Positions 1 to 7,892 of a stretch of DNA of 30,807 nucleotides are shown in pieces; within the stretch, counting starts at the first letter, position 1, and each line of letters opens with the position of its first letter. The notes beneath the pieces were generated by a model that saw only the letters and a program-made list of their open reading frames with translations, made no database searches and was not told the origin of the DNA. The stretch lies in NCBI GenBank assembly GCA_964410215.1, contig CAYPHA010000056.1, forward strand, positions 1 to 30,807. Direction: 5' to 3'. Source of the stretch: CAYPHA01 sp964410215. GTDB lineage: Bacteria; Calditrichota; Calditrichia; Calditrichales; CAYPHA01. The position numbers and the translations under genes were made by a program.

Positions 1-1
1 A

Positions 2-814
2 TTCGTTATAACCACCGTCAATTATCCCCTGTTCTATTTTGCCGGGAGGATTGGCGGAGAGGCCGTCCAGGTTCTTTTCCCTTTTTCAGGCGATGGAGAT
101 CCGGCCTTTGTGCGACCAACCGATCAACAGATCACGACCATGCAGAGCGCCGATCTGATCCTCTTGAATGGCGCCGGTTATGCCAAATGGTTAAGTTATG
201 TATCGTTACCGGGCTCAAAAACAGTCAACACGTCTCAGGTATTTGAGAATCAGTATCTGCATCTGAAAGGCACAAAAACGCACAGCCACGGACCGGAGGG
301 CGAACATACGCACGGTGATATCGATTTCAATACCTGGCTGGATCCGCAACTGGCTATCCTGCAGGTCCGGAGCATCACGAAGGCGCTTAAAGAGCAACTT
401 CCGGAAGAATCCGGCCTTTTTGAAACGAATAGGGAAGCACTTCAGCTTGATCTGGAAATGCTGGACAGAGCACTCACGGACATCGACGGCAGCAAACCCA
501 TGATCGCTTCGCACCCGGTTTATAATTACCTGGCCCGGCGGTATAACTGGAACCTGAAAAGTCTGCACTGGGAACCGGATCTGCTGCCGGCTGAAGAGGA
601 ATGGCGAAAATTGCAAGGGCTTTTGACCACACATCCGGCAACATGTATCATATGGGAAGATCAACCCCGGCCGGATATCGTCGACAGGCTGAAACAAATG
701 GGATTAGGGGTGGTGGTATTCAATCCCTGCGGAAACACCCCGCAGACGGGTGATTATTTGTCGGTTATGCATAGCAATATCAAGGCATTGAACGCAAAAC
801 TGGAATCGGACTGA
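2..814 (+). CDS. Zinc/manganese-type ABC transporter substrate-binding protein (ZnuA/TroA family), 5' end missing
   Basis: This is a periplasmic metal-binding protein that would deliver zinc or a similar ion to an ABC importer. The reading frame is open from base 2, so the true start and signal peptide lie before the window; the GTG at 110 is internal. Visible family features are VTTVNYPLFYFA at the left edge, the block ADLILLNGAGYAKW, a His-rich loop (HSHGPEGEHTHGD, bases about 280-317) typical of zinc binders, TWLDPQLA, and SHPVYNYLARRY. The place where ZnuA proteins normally carry their first His ligand reads DGDPAFVRP and has no His. The position before TWLDP, often His, is Asn. The metal site is therefore non-standard. 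The gene is convergent with egtD, whose stop lies 23 bases away. The permease and ATPase genes are not in view. Family assignment is firm; metal specificity is not. Confidence 0.88.
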   Translation, partial: FVITTVNYPLFYFAGRIGGEAVQVLFPFSGDGDPAFVRPTDQQITTMQSADLILLNGAGYAKWLSYVSLPGSKTVNTSQVFENQYLHLKGTKTHSHGPEGEHTHGDIDFNTWLDPQLAILQVRSITKALKEQLPEESGLFETNREALQLDLEMLDRALTDIDGSKPMIASHPVYNYLARRYNWNLKSLHWEPDLLPAEEEWRKLQGLLTTHPATCIIWEDQPRPDIVDRLKQMGLGVVVFNPCGNTPQTGDYLSVMHSNIKALNAKLESD

Positions 815-837
815 TATCCGTGTTCGGTTCGCCCCGT

Positions 838-1800
838 TTATTTCTTTATCCACAGCGAATCGGCAAAATACCGGCGCCGGTCGTAAAAGTGCTGTTTCAC
901 TTCAAAGGCGTAGCGTTTTGCCAGATTTTCAATAGCTTTAATATCGTATTTCCGGGATCGTTCCATAAAGATCCCTTCCCAGCAGTCGAAATGGAATTCC
1001 TGTTTCAGTCCTTTGACAGAGACAGTCTGTTCCTGCAGTGATACCAGGTAACTTTTAACCTCACCCGAGAACGGATCGTACGTCGTATGGTGCTCAAAAA
1101 GTTCCGTATTAAAATCAGCAACGAGCTCACGATTCAACCGCTGTAATAAATTCAGATTAAACCGTCGCGTATGCCCATGCGGATCATCATAGGCCTGCAT
1201 GATCGTGCGGGGGGATTTTTTCAGGTCAAAGCCGATCAGGACCTGGTCACCCGGATCGGTCAGATCCTGTATGTGCCCCAGGAACGCCGCCGTCTCGTCA
1301 TCAGAAAAATTGCCGATATTCGATCCGAGGAACAGAATCACTTTCCGGCGATTAATGTGATTCCTGTGACTTTGCAAAATATCAAAGTAATCACCGGTCA
1401 AAGCCTCAACCGGCACATCCGGAATCTCTTTTTTTAAAGCGGCAACGAGCATCTCATTGGCAGCGGCACTGATATCGACGGGAAGAAAATTAAAACGGGT
1501 TTCATCCGCCATAAGTTGTTTTAACAGAATTTTCGTCTTGGAACCGTCACCGGCCCCCAGTTCAATAAGGTCATACGCCGAGGTATTTTCATTAAATGCG
1601 GCTGTCAGGGACTCCTTATGTGTTTCAAAAATTTCTGTTTCACAATCCGTCAGGTAATATTCCGGCATTTGCATGATGTCCTGAAACATCCGGCTGCCCC
1701 GGTCATCATAAAAATAGCGCGGCAATAGATACTTAGGCTTTGCCGACAATCCTTTTATTGTATCCTCAGCCAGCGCTGAAATTTCGTCTGAGATCTGCAT
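838..1800 (-). CDS. egtD: L-histidine N-alpha-methyltransferase (ergothioneine biosynthesis EgtD)
   Basis: The product is a 320-residue SAM-dependent enzyme that trimethylates the alpha-amino group of histidine to give hercynine, the first step of ergothioneine synthesis. Seen in the sequence: the N-terminal block LPRYFYDDRGSRMFQDI, then MPEYYLTDCE, and the SAM-binding motif ELGAGDGSKT at residues 80-89. The C-terminal part includes a YDP element and ends SLWIKK. The frame is open upstream to 1902 inside egtB, but the ATG at 1800 gives a protein very close to the usual EgtD length of about 320 residues. That start lies one base after the egtB stop, consistent with translational coupling, so I chose it. 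egtB is directly upstream in the same operon. Genes for EgtA, EgtC and EgtE are not in the window. Confidence 0.93.
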   Translation of the reverse strand: MQISDEISALAEDTIKGLSAKPKYLLPRYFYDDRGSRMFQDIMQMPEYYLTDCETEIFETHKESLTAAFNENTSAYDLIELGAGDGSKTKILLKQLMADETRFNFLPVDISAAANEMLVAALKKEIPDVPVEALTGDYFDILQSHRNHINRRKVILFLGSNIGNFSDDETAAFLGHIQDLTDPGDQVLIGFDLKKSPRTIMQAYDDPHGHTRRFNLNLLQRLNRELVADFNTELFEHHTTYDPFSGEVKSYLVSLQEQTVSVKGLKQEFHFDCWEGIFMERSRKYDIKAIENLAKRYAFEVKQHFYDRRRYFADSLWIKK

Positions 1801-1801
1801 G

Positions 1802-2959
1802 TCATTCACCCCGCGCCAGGCGAATACCATTAAACTGGTACCCCACCGGGGGATGAAAGAAATTACGGTAGGTTTTCCGGCTGTGACCCGGTGAAGTGAC
1901 AACCGAAGCGCCGCGCAGTACTTTCTGATTGACCATAAATTTGCCGTTATACTCCCCGACGGCGCCTTCTGCCTTTTTATAGCCCGGATAAGGCTGGTAG
2001 GCGCTCTCGGTCCATTCCCAACGTTTACCCCATTTCAGTTCATCAGCAGCCGCTTCCCATTCAAATTCCGTGGGGAGCCGCATTCCTTTCCACTGGGCGA
2101 AGGCAAAGGCTTCATAATAGCTCACATGGGTAAGAATGTGTTCAGGCTGAATTTTGTGCAGACCGGCCAGCGTATATTGATACCATTCTCCATCCTGCTG
2201 CTGCCAGTACATGGGACAAGTGATCCCCTTCTCATCTTTCCAGGCAAGCGCGTCATCATGCCAGAATTCAAAACGGTCATAACCACCATCATTCATGAAT
2301 TCCATGAATTCCCCGTTGGTTACGAGATGTCTGCTGAGCTCATAATCCCGCAGATAGACATGATGCCGCCCGCATTCATTATCATAACAGAATCCCTTAC
2401 CATTCAAACCGATCTCATACAGGCCGGCCTTCTTAGCTATAAAACCCGGTTCATCTGTGTTCACTTCTTCACAATAAGCGATATCGTCGTAAGCAGGGTA
2501 GAGAGGATTGACACTGAAATTATACTTCAGATCAGTGAAAAACAATTCCTGGTGTTGCTGTTCGTGGTTAATACCCAGTACAACCAGGTCTTCAAGCTCG
2601 CCGGATGACGCAGGTGCCTCCAGCAACCTGAGCATGTGCTCATCGACATAGCGCCGGTATTCCAATACATCTTCAACCGGGGGCCGGCTGAGGCTTCCCC
2701 TGTTCTGACGCTGCGTTCGTTCGCCTAACGTGTTATAATAGCTGTTGAATAAATAACCGTACAGCGGATGAAACCGGCGGTATCCTTCCACAAATGCAAC
2801 CAGGATCAATTCCTCGAAAAACCAGGTGGTATGAGCAATATTCCATTTCGGCGGACTGGCAAAAAAAGCCGCCTGCGGAATAAAATCTTCCGTTTTCAGT
2901 GGTGCGACCATGTCCAGTGAATATTGCCGGGTTTTCAGAAATTTTTCTTTCAGTTTCAT
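1802..2959 (-). CDS. egtB: Ergothioneine biosynthesis sulfoxide synthase (EgtB)
   Basis: The product is a 385-residue iron(II)-dependent oxygenase that joins hercynine to a thiol (cysteine or gamma-glutamylcysteine in known enzymes) as a sulfoxide. The N-terminal DinB-like domain carries the three iron ligands expected of the family: His43 in WNIAHTTWFFEE, and His132 and His136 in INHEQQHQEL. The C-terminal half is an FGE-sulfatase fold with PVTNGEFMEF-like (here LVTNGEFMEF), MRLPTEFEWE, VLRGAS, and FFHPPVGYQFNGIRLA at the end. The start ATG follows an AGGGA ribosome-binding site by five to six bases. It is the first gene of an egtB-egtD pair and is divergent from the CPBP protease gene. Thiol donor choice cannot be read from the sequence. 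OvoA is less likely because no methyltransferase domain is fused. Confidence 0.92.
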   Translation of the reverse strand: MKLKEKFLKTRQYSLDMVAPLKTEDFIPQAAFFASPPKWNIAHTTWFFEELILVAFVEGYRRFHPLYGYLFNSYYNTLGERTQRQNRGSLSRPPVEDVLEYRRYVDEHMLRLLEAPASSGELEDLVVLGINHEQQHQELFFTDLKYNFSVNPLYPAYDDIAYCEEVNTDEPGFIAKKAGLYEIGLNGKGFCYDNECGRHHVYLRDYELSRHLVTNGEFMEFMNDGGYDRFEFWHDDALAWKDEKGITCPMYWQQQDGEWYQYTLAGLHKIQPEHILTHVSYYEAFAFAQWKGMRLPTEFEWEAAADELKWGKRWEWTESAYQPYPGYKKAEGAVGEYNGKFMVNQKVLRGASVVTSPGHSRKTYRNFFHPPVGYQFNGIRLARGE

Positions 2960-3076
2960 TTTATTCCCTGTCGTTTTTTATGATTTTCCAATTCCATACA
3001 AAAAATGTAACTTTATTATTCCATTTATTTATTTATCCGTGTACATTTAGCCAATAATAACAAAAATGATCCCATT
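2960..3076. promoter_or_regulatory. Divergent intergenic region between egtB and the CPBP protease gene
   Basis: This 117-base AT-rich stretch must hold the promoters of both divergent genes. On the minus strand I see TTGGCT and TAAATA-like words but no convincing -35/-10 pair. The plus-strand start at 3077 has no clear Shine-Dalgarno sequence, whereas egtB has AGGGA. No operator repeat was found. Confidence 0.4.
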
Positions 3077-3793
3077 ATGAAAAAAAAACTGCCACCGTTT
3101 GGTTTCCTTAATACAATCCTGGTATTCGGCTCCGCTTCCCTTTTACTCTATCTCGAAACACATTTCCTTATTCCTTTCTTAAGTGAAACGACTGGTATCG
3201 AAGCTGTTTTGTTCTGGTTTATCGTGGCTGGTTTGGGTCTTTTTCTCCCCCTTCTGCTGCTGTCCATATTAATTTTAAAAAAGGAAGGATATAAGGACGT
3301 AAAAACGACCTGGAGTGAACGGCTTCGTTTCAGGAAGATGAATCCCTCAGACTGGTCGTGGACATTGGGTGCCTTGATCTTAATCGGACTGCTCAGCATG
3401 GCCATTATGAAGGCATTGGAAGCATATACCGGGCCTCTGAATCATCAACCGGCCTTTATGTATTTTGAACCGTTAACCCCGGAGCGTTACTGGATCTTAC
3501 TGGTCTGGCTACCTTACTGGTTCCTGAATATCATGGGCGAGGAGATTCTCTGGCGCGGCGTCATTCTGCCGAGACAAGAGGTCAGTTCCGCCGGATATGC
3601 CTGGTTATGGAACGGTATATTCTGGAGTGTTTTTCATATTGCCTTCGGCTGGCAGTTGCTCCTGACCATGTTACCCATTTTATTGATCCTCCCTTATGTT
3701 GTACAAAAAACAAAAAACACCTGGACAGGCGTCCTGATCCATGCCATTATAAATGGTCCCAGCTTCCTGGCCATTTCTTTTGGTTTACTTTAG
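3077..3793 (+). CDS. CPBP family intramembrane glutamic-type protease
   Basis: The product is a 238-residue inner-membrane protein of the CAAX-protease/bacteriocin-processing (ABI/CPBP) family. The conserved motifs are all present: EEILWR at residues 155-160 (the Glu pair and Arg), FWSVFH ending at His187, and HAIIN at 222-226. Hydrophobic segments are visible at about residues 10-35, 42-67, 95-112, 138-152, 175-192 and 195-209, giving the usual polytopic layout. The substrate is unknown; family members cleave prenylated proteins, bacteriocin peptides or regulatory membrane proteins. It is apparently a single-gene unit, divergent from egtB and followed by the metallophosphoesterase after a 130-base gap. 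The ATG at 3077 is the only sensible start although no strong ribosome-binding site precedes it. Confidence 0.88.
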   Translation: MKKKLPPFGFLNTILVFGSASLLLYLETHFLIPFLSETTGIEAVLFWFIVAGLGLFLPLLLLSILILKKEGYKDVKTTWSERLRFRKMNPSDWSWTLGALILIGLLSMAIMKALEAYTGPLNHQPAFMYFEPLTPERYWILLVWLPYWFLNIMGEEILWRGVILPRQEVSSAGYAWLWNGIFWSVFHIAFGWQLLLTMLPILLILPYVVQKTKNTWTGVLIHAIINGPSFLAISFGLL

Positions 3794-3923
3794 CCTTCAG
3801 GTTCCCCCAAACGTTGTTCTAAAATTATTTTAACCTAAACCAAACCAATTCTTTACCTTAGTTTTATCATGATCCGGTAACTTATATAAATGTTTGAAAG
3901 ATAAGTATAATTCCGAGGATCAT

Positions 3924-4847
3924 ATGCGTATCGCCCATCTTTCAGATTTACATATTTGTGCCGAACACAAATCCGAAAATATCCTCTATACGGAAAGGCT
4001 TATCGAAGCAGCCCTGGACCGGGGTATGGATCACCTGGTGATTACCGGAGATATTTCCCATAACGCCCAGCCGCTCGATTTTCATATTCTCCGTGATCTC
4101 TTAAAAAAATATGATCTTCTTAAACCGGAAAAACTATCCGTCACCATTGGAAACCATGATGTTTACGGTGGTGTGCATCTGGCAACCGATATCATCGCCT
4201 TTCCTCAGAAATGCATGAATACCAATTACAACGAGAAGGTCCGGGAATTCGGCCGCTACTTTGAGGAGACTTTTGCCGGAACCCGGCGCACCGACGTCGA
4301 CGACTATTTTCCCTATGCTAAAGAATTAGGGGACCTGGTTATATTCGGTATCAATACCATCGCGCACTATTCAAAATTTTATAACCCGCTTGCTTCAAAC
4401 GGACGTGTGTATCAGGATCAGTATGAACGTTTACGCACACTCATGGCCGATCCGCGTTTTGCTTTCAGAAAGAAAATTGTGCTCATGCATCACCACGCCG
4501 CCTATGGACGAGAAAATGAAAATGGCAATCCCCTCTGGCATTTTATTGAAAAGCACTCCATGAAAATTCTGGGTAAACGTAAACTGATGAACCTGTTCAG
4601 TAAATATGATATTTCATTCGTTTTTCACGGACACATTCATATCAATAATATGTATAGTCATCGTGACACCCTCTTTTTTAATGCCGGAGGGAGTCTGGAA
4701 TACGAAGTTAACAACGGGACTTTGCTGAACATGATACATATAATGGATGAGGACGTGAACTTCGAACGCATCAAACTTGAGGAAGAAAAAATAAAAGTTG
4801 AAAATATCGAATTTGTTGACCAACTTATACCCAGTCTTGCCAGTTAA
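3924..4847 (+). CDS. Calcineurin-like metallophosphoesterase
   Basis: The product is a 307-residue two-metal phosphoesterase of the class III cyclic-nucleotide phosphodiesterase type. Metal-ligand motifs are in order: DLH (Asp8, His10), GDISH (Asp43), GNHD (Asn77, His78), a MHHHA block, and GHIHINN near the C-terminal third. The frame is open from a TTG at 3894, but the ATG at 3924 has a GAGGA ribosome-binding site five bases upstream and places the DLH motif at the usual distance from the N-terminus, so I chose it. There is no signal peptide, so the protein is cytoplasmic. The natural substrate cannot be told from sequence; cAMP, other phosphodiesters or nucleotides are options. The hisN-like gene begins 17 bases after its stop, suggesting a two-gene operon. 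Confidence 0.85.
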   Translation: MRIAHLSDLHICAEHKSENILYTERLIEAALDRGMDHLVITGDISHNAQPLDFHILRDLLKKYDLLKPEKLSVTIGNHDVYGGVHLATDIIAFPQKCMNTNYNEKVREFGRYFEETFAGTRRTDVDDYFPYAKELGDLVIFGINTIAHYSKFYNPLASNGRVYQDQYERLRTLMADPRFAFRKKIVLMHHHAAYGRENENGNPLWHFIEKHSMKILGKRKLMNLFSKYDISFVFHGHIHINNMYSHRDTLFFNAGGSLEYEVNNGTLLNMIHIMDEDVNFERIKLEEEKIKVENIEFVDQLIPSLAS

Positions 4848-4864
4848 CAAATCGCTTGTGCCTT

Positions 4865-5638
4865 ATGAAAAAAACCAGGTTCAATGAATTTAAAAAATTC
4901 GCAAAAAATCTTGCCTATGACAGCGGAAAGATTATAAAAAAACATTTTCGCAAACCGCTCTCCATCGAATCCAAATCCGATCAAACACCTGTTACCATAG
5001 CCGACAAAAAAGCCGAAGAAATCATGCGTGAACGTATTATGAAGGAATTTCCCCGTCACGGCATTATTGGTGAAGAATTCGGCACGCACAATCCGGACGC
5101 CAAATATAAATGGATCCTGGATCCGATAGACGGCACAAAAAGTTTTATATGCGGAGCTGTAACCTTTGGAACACTTATCGCTCTGCTTAAAGATAATGAA
5201 CCCATCATCGGTCTGTTCTACCAGCCGGTCTTAAACGAAATGCTCATTGGCGACAACAGGGAAACGCTGCTGAATGGTAAAAATGTTCACCTGAGGCCCT
5301 GCGCACGCCCGGAGGACGCCGTACTGCTGACAACCGATCATCTGGATGTGGAGCGGCATCAGAACCAGAGCGGATTCAACCGGCTGATTCACCGCGTTAA
5401 GCTCTATCGAAACTGGGGAGACTGTTACGGGTATTATTTATTATCGACAGGTTATGCAGATATCATGATCGATCCGGTAATGTCCCCCTGGGATTCACTG
5501 CCGGTCATACCCATCGTGCGGGGTGCCGGGGGCGTTATTACCGATTACCGGGGAAATGATCCTGTTACAGGGAACAGCATTGTTGCCAGTTCAGGCGGGA
5601 TTCACGCAGAGGTAATACAAATTCTAAACAATCAATAA
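4865..5638 (+). CDS. hisN: Inositol-monophosphatase-fold histidinol-phosphatase (HisN type)
   Basis: The product is a 257-residue Mg-dependent phosphatase. The IMPase signatures are GEEFG (Glu70/71), WILDPIDGTKSF (Asp86 and Asp89) and PWDSLPVIPI (Asp210). The wording ILDPIDGTKSFICG, FGTLIALL and the C-terminal GAGGVITDYRG resembles the histidinol-phosphate phosphatase subgroup (HisN) more than plain inositol monophosphatases, so a role in histidine synthesis is likely. A second his gene, hisC, lies in the same window at 27423, though far away. The frame extends to a TTG at 4856, but the ATG at 4865 gives the usual length. It is followed at once by a strong terminator. SuhB or CysQ-like activity remains possible. 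Confidence 0.78.
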   Translation: MKKTRFNEFKKFAKNLAYDSGKIIKKHFRKPLSIESKSDQTPVTIADKKAEEIMRERIMKEFPRHGIIGEEFGTHNPDAKYKWILDPIDGTKSFICGAVTFGTLIALLKDNEPIIGLFYQPVLNEMLIGDNRETLLNGKNVHLRPCARPEDAVLLTTDHLDVERHQNQSGFNRLIHRVKLYRNWGDCYGYYLLSTGYADIMIDPVMSPWDSLPVIPIVRGAGGVITDYRGNDPVTGNSIVASSGGIHAEVIQILNNQ

Positions 5639-5683
5639 CCACCCGGAGCCCCTCCCCACAGGGGAGGGGACGGTGGTTTTTTT
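5639..5683 (+). terminator. Rho-independent terminator after hisN
   Basis: A nine-base perfect stem CCCCTCCCC/GGGGAGGGG (5649-5657 with 5661-5669) closes on an ACA loop and is extended by CCACC/GGTGG (5639-5643 with 5672-5676). Seven T residues follow at 5677-5683. It begins right after the hisN stop. The convergent dnaK gene ends six bases further on, so the hairpin may also stop dnaK transcripts, though the minus-strand T-run is poor. Confidence 0.93.
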
Positions 5684-5688
5684 CCTTT

Positions 5689-7638
5689 TTATTTCTTTTC
5701 GTCGTCATCAACGACTTCATAATCCGCATCTTCTACTTCATCATCTTTCTTACCAGTACCTGCGCTTTCGCCCGTTGCGCCCGCAGCTCCTGCACCGGCT
5801 GCAGCGTCAGGCCCTGCACCCTGTGCACCAGGCTGGGCACCCGATTGAGCGTATATTTTCTGGGCCACTTCATTCCAGGTTGCATTTACGGCATCCAAAG
5901 CCGACTTCAGCTCATCGACATTACTGCCTTTCTGTGCTTCTTTCAACCGGCCCAGTGCCGTCTCGATCTTGTTCTTATCATCCGGCTCGATTTTATCTTC
6001 CATTTCCTTGAGTTGTTTCTCGGTCTGATAAACAACCGTATCGGCCTGGTTCTTCGTTTCGATCTCTTCCCGTTTTCTTTTGTCATCGGCAGCATGAGCC
6101 TGTGCCTCTTTTTTCATCTTATCGATCTCGGCTTCACTCAATCCACTCGATGCTTCAATGCGGATACTCTGCTCTTTTGCAGTCGCTTTGTCTTTCGCTG
6201 ATACATGCAGCATACCATTGGCATCCACATCAAAAGTAACCTCGACCTGCGGAATACCTCTCGGCGCAGGCGGGATACCGTCCAGGATGAATCGACCGAG
6301 AGAACGGTTATCATTTGCCATCTCCCGTTCACCCTGAAGGATATTGATTTCCACACTGGTCTGGTTATCCGCAGCCGTCGAAAAAATCTGTGATTTTTTC
6401 GATGGAATGGTCGTGTTGGATTCGATCAGTTTGGTAGAAACACCGCCGAGCGTCTCAATACCCAGAGAAAGCGGTATCACGTCCAGAAGCAGGATATCAT
6501 TGACTTCTCCGGTCAGTACGGCGCCCTGAATAGCGGCTCCCAGTGCAACCACTTCATCGGGATTCACACCTTTATGAGGATCCCTTCCGAAGAACTTTTT
6601 AACGGTCTCCTGTACTTTCGGAATACGTGTCGAGCCACCGACCAAAATCACCTCATCGATCTGGGACGTGTCCATAGCGGCATCCTTCAGCGCCAGCTTA
6701 CAGGGTTCCAGCGTGCGTTCGATCAGGTCTTCCACCAGTTGTTCGAACTTGGATCGCGTAATATTAATATTCAAATGCTTGGGACCGGATTCCGTGGCCG
6801 TGATGAACGGCAGGTTCACTTCGGTCTGCATGGAAGATGACAGTTCAATTTTCGCTTTTTCAGCGGCCTCTTTCAGGCGTTGCAGAGCCATCGGATCTTT
6901 CCGCAGATCGACCCTTTCCGCATTCTTGAATTCATCAGCAAGGTGATCAATCAGTCGCTGATCAAAATCATCACCACCAAGGTGGGTATCACCATTAGTG
7001 GATTTTACTTCGACGACATTATCACCGATTTCAAGTATGGAGATATCAAACGTACCGCCGCCAAGGTCAAAAACGGCAATTTTTTCATCACTCTTTTTTT
7101 CCATACCATACGCCAGTGATGCCGCTGTGGGCTCATTGATGATGCGTTTGACATCGAGTCCCGCAATACGTCCGGCGTCTTTTGTGGCCTGACGCTGGGC
7201 GTCGTTAAAATATGCCGGAACCGTTACAACGGCATCCGTAACCTTTTCGCCCAGATAATCCTCAGCAGTCTGACGCATTTTCTGCAGAATCATGGCGGAA
7301 ATTTCAGGTGGTGAATACTGTTTATCACCGACATCCACCATCACGACGTCATTATTACCTTTTTTTACTTTAAAAGGCACTTCAGTAATTTCCGTTCCAA
7401 CTTCATTATAAAATCTTCCCATGAAACGTTTTATGGAGAAAATGGTATTTTCAGGATTCGTGACAGCCTGGCGTTTTGCCGGCCCGCCTACCAGACGCTC
7501 ACCTTTTTTCGTAAAAGCAACAACGGATGGTGTTGTCCTGCCACCTTCAGCATTAGCGATAACGACAGGCTCGTTACCTTCCATCACCGCTACAACCGAA
7601 TTTGTCGTTCCAAGATCGATTCCAATTATTTTTCCCAT
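5689..7638 (-). CDS. dnaK: Molecular chaperone DnaK (Hsp70)
   Basis: The product is a 649-residue cytosolic ATP-driven chaperone. Seen: the phosphate-1 loop IGIDLGTTNSVVAV (residues 5-18), AVFDLGGGTFDISIL (188-202), the third Hsp70 signature ILVGGSTRIPKVQ, the substrate-binding domain, and a helical lid. A low-complexity Gly/Ala/Gln tail follows and ends in an acidic EVEDADYEVVDDDEKK-type tail usual for bacterial DnaK. The start has a strong GGAGG ribosome-binding site seven bases upstream. grpE and dnaJ are not adjacent, unlike in many bacteria. I found no CIRCE element (TTAGCACTC-N9-GAGTGCTAA) upstream; instead a near-consensus sigma-54 promoter is present at 7685-7700. Confidence 0.98.
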   Translation of the reverse strand: MGKIIGIDLGTTNSVVAVMEGNEPVVIANAEGGRTTPSVVAFTKKGERLVGGPAKRQAVTNPENTIFSIKRFMGRFYNEVGTEITEVPFKVKKGNNDVVMVDVGDKQYSPPEISAMILQKMRQTAEDYLGEKVTDAVVTVPAYFNDAQRQATKDAGRIAGLDVKRIINEPTAASLAYGMEKKSDEKIAVFDLGGGTFDISILEIGDNVVEVKSTNGDTHLGGDDFDQRLIDHLADEFKNAERVDLRKDPMALQRLKEAAEKAKIELSSSMQTEVNLPFITATESGPKHLNINITRSKFEQLVEDLIERTLEPCKLALKDAAMDTSQIDEVILVGGSTRIPKVQETVKKFFGRDPHKGVNPDEVVALGAAIQGAVLTGEVNDILLLDVIPLSLGIETLGGVSTKLIESNTTIPSKKSQIFSTAADNQTSVEINILQGEREMANDNRSLGRFILDGIPPAPRGIPQVEVTFDVDANGMLHVSAKDKATAKEQSIRIEASSGLSEAEIDKMKKEAQAHAADDKRKREEIETKNQADTVVYQTEKQLKEMEDKIEPDDKNKIETALGRLKEAQKGSNVDELKSALDAVNATWNEVAQKIYAQSGAQPGAQGAGPDAAAGAGAAGATGESAGTGKKDDEVEDADYEVVDDDEKK

Positions 7639-7684
7639 CTCTTTGCCTCCAGCTATTGTATTTTCAGGTTTTTTCTTAAGAACT

Positions 7685-7700
7685 TACAAGATCCGTGCCA
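7685..7700 (-). promoter_or_regulatory. Candidate sigma-54 promoter of dnaK
   Basis: On the minus strand the sequence reads TGGCACGGATCTTGTA. This matches the sigma-54 consensus TGGCACG-N4-TTGCW with correct -24/-12 spacing and one deviation, T for C in the GC of the -12 element. The predicted transcript start would lie about 35 bases before the dnaK ATG. The rpoN gene is present in this window. No enhancer-binding-protein site was identified, and sigma-70 promoters elsewhere in the AT-rich region cannot be excluded. Confidence 0.5.
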
Positions 7701-7861
7701 GAGATAAATATAAACACGTAAATTCTTTATTTATAATGTTTTAAAGTAAATTAGTAATTAAAAATTATAAATTAAGAATGGATGGGTGGGAAAGGGATAT
7801 CCGACAATATGTCATAGATAGCGGGCGTCTGTCACAGAAAGGTGCATTTAGGTCAGTTTAC

Positions 7862-7884
7862 AAAAAGGCCCGCCGGAGCGGGCC
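7862..7884 (-). terminator. Rho-independent terminator after htrA
   Basis: On the minus strand a seven-base perfect stem GGCCCGC/GCGGGCC (7867-7873 with 7878-7884) has a four-base loop and is followed by five T residues (7862-7866 read in reverse). It lies eight bases beyond the htrA stop codon. Confidence 0.9.
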
Positions 7885-7892
7885 ATTTGTTT

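Noticed and set aside
1801..1902. Extended start for egtD overlapping egtB
   Set aside because: The ATG at 1800 gives the normal EgtD length, and the extra residues are an out-of-frame reading of the egtB end.
7639..7760. CIRCE/HrcA operator expected upstream of dnaK
   Set aside because: No TTAGCACTC-N9-GAGTGCTAA inverted repeat is present on either strand.
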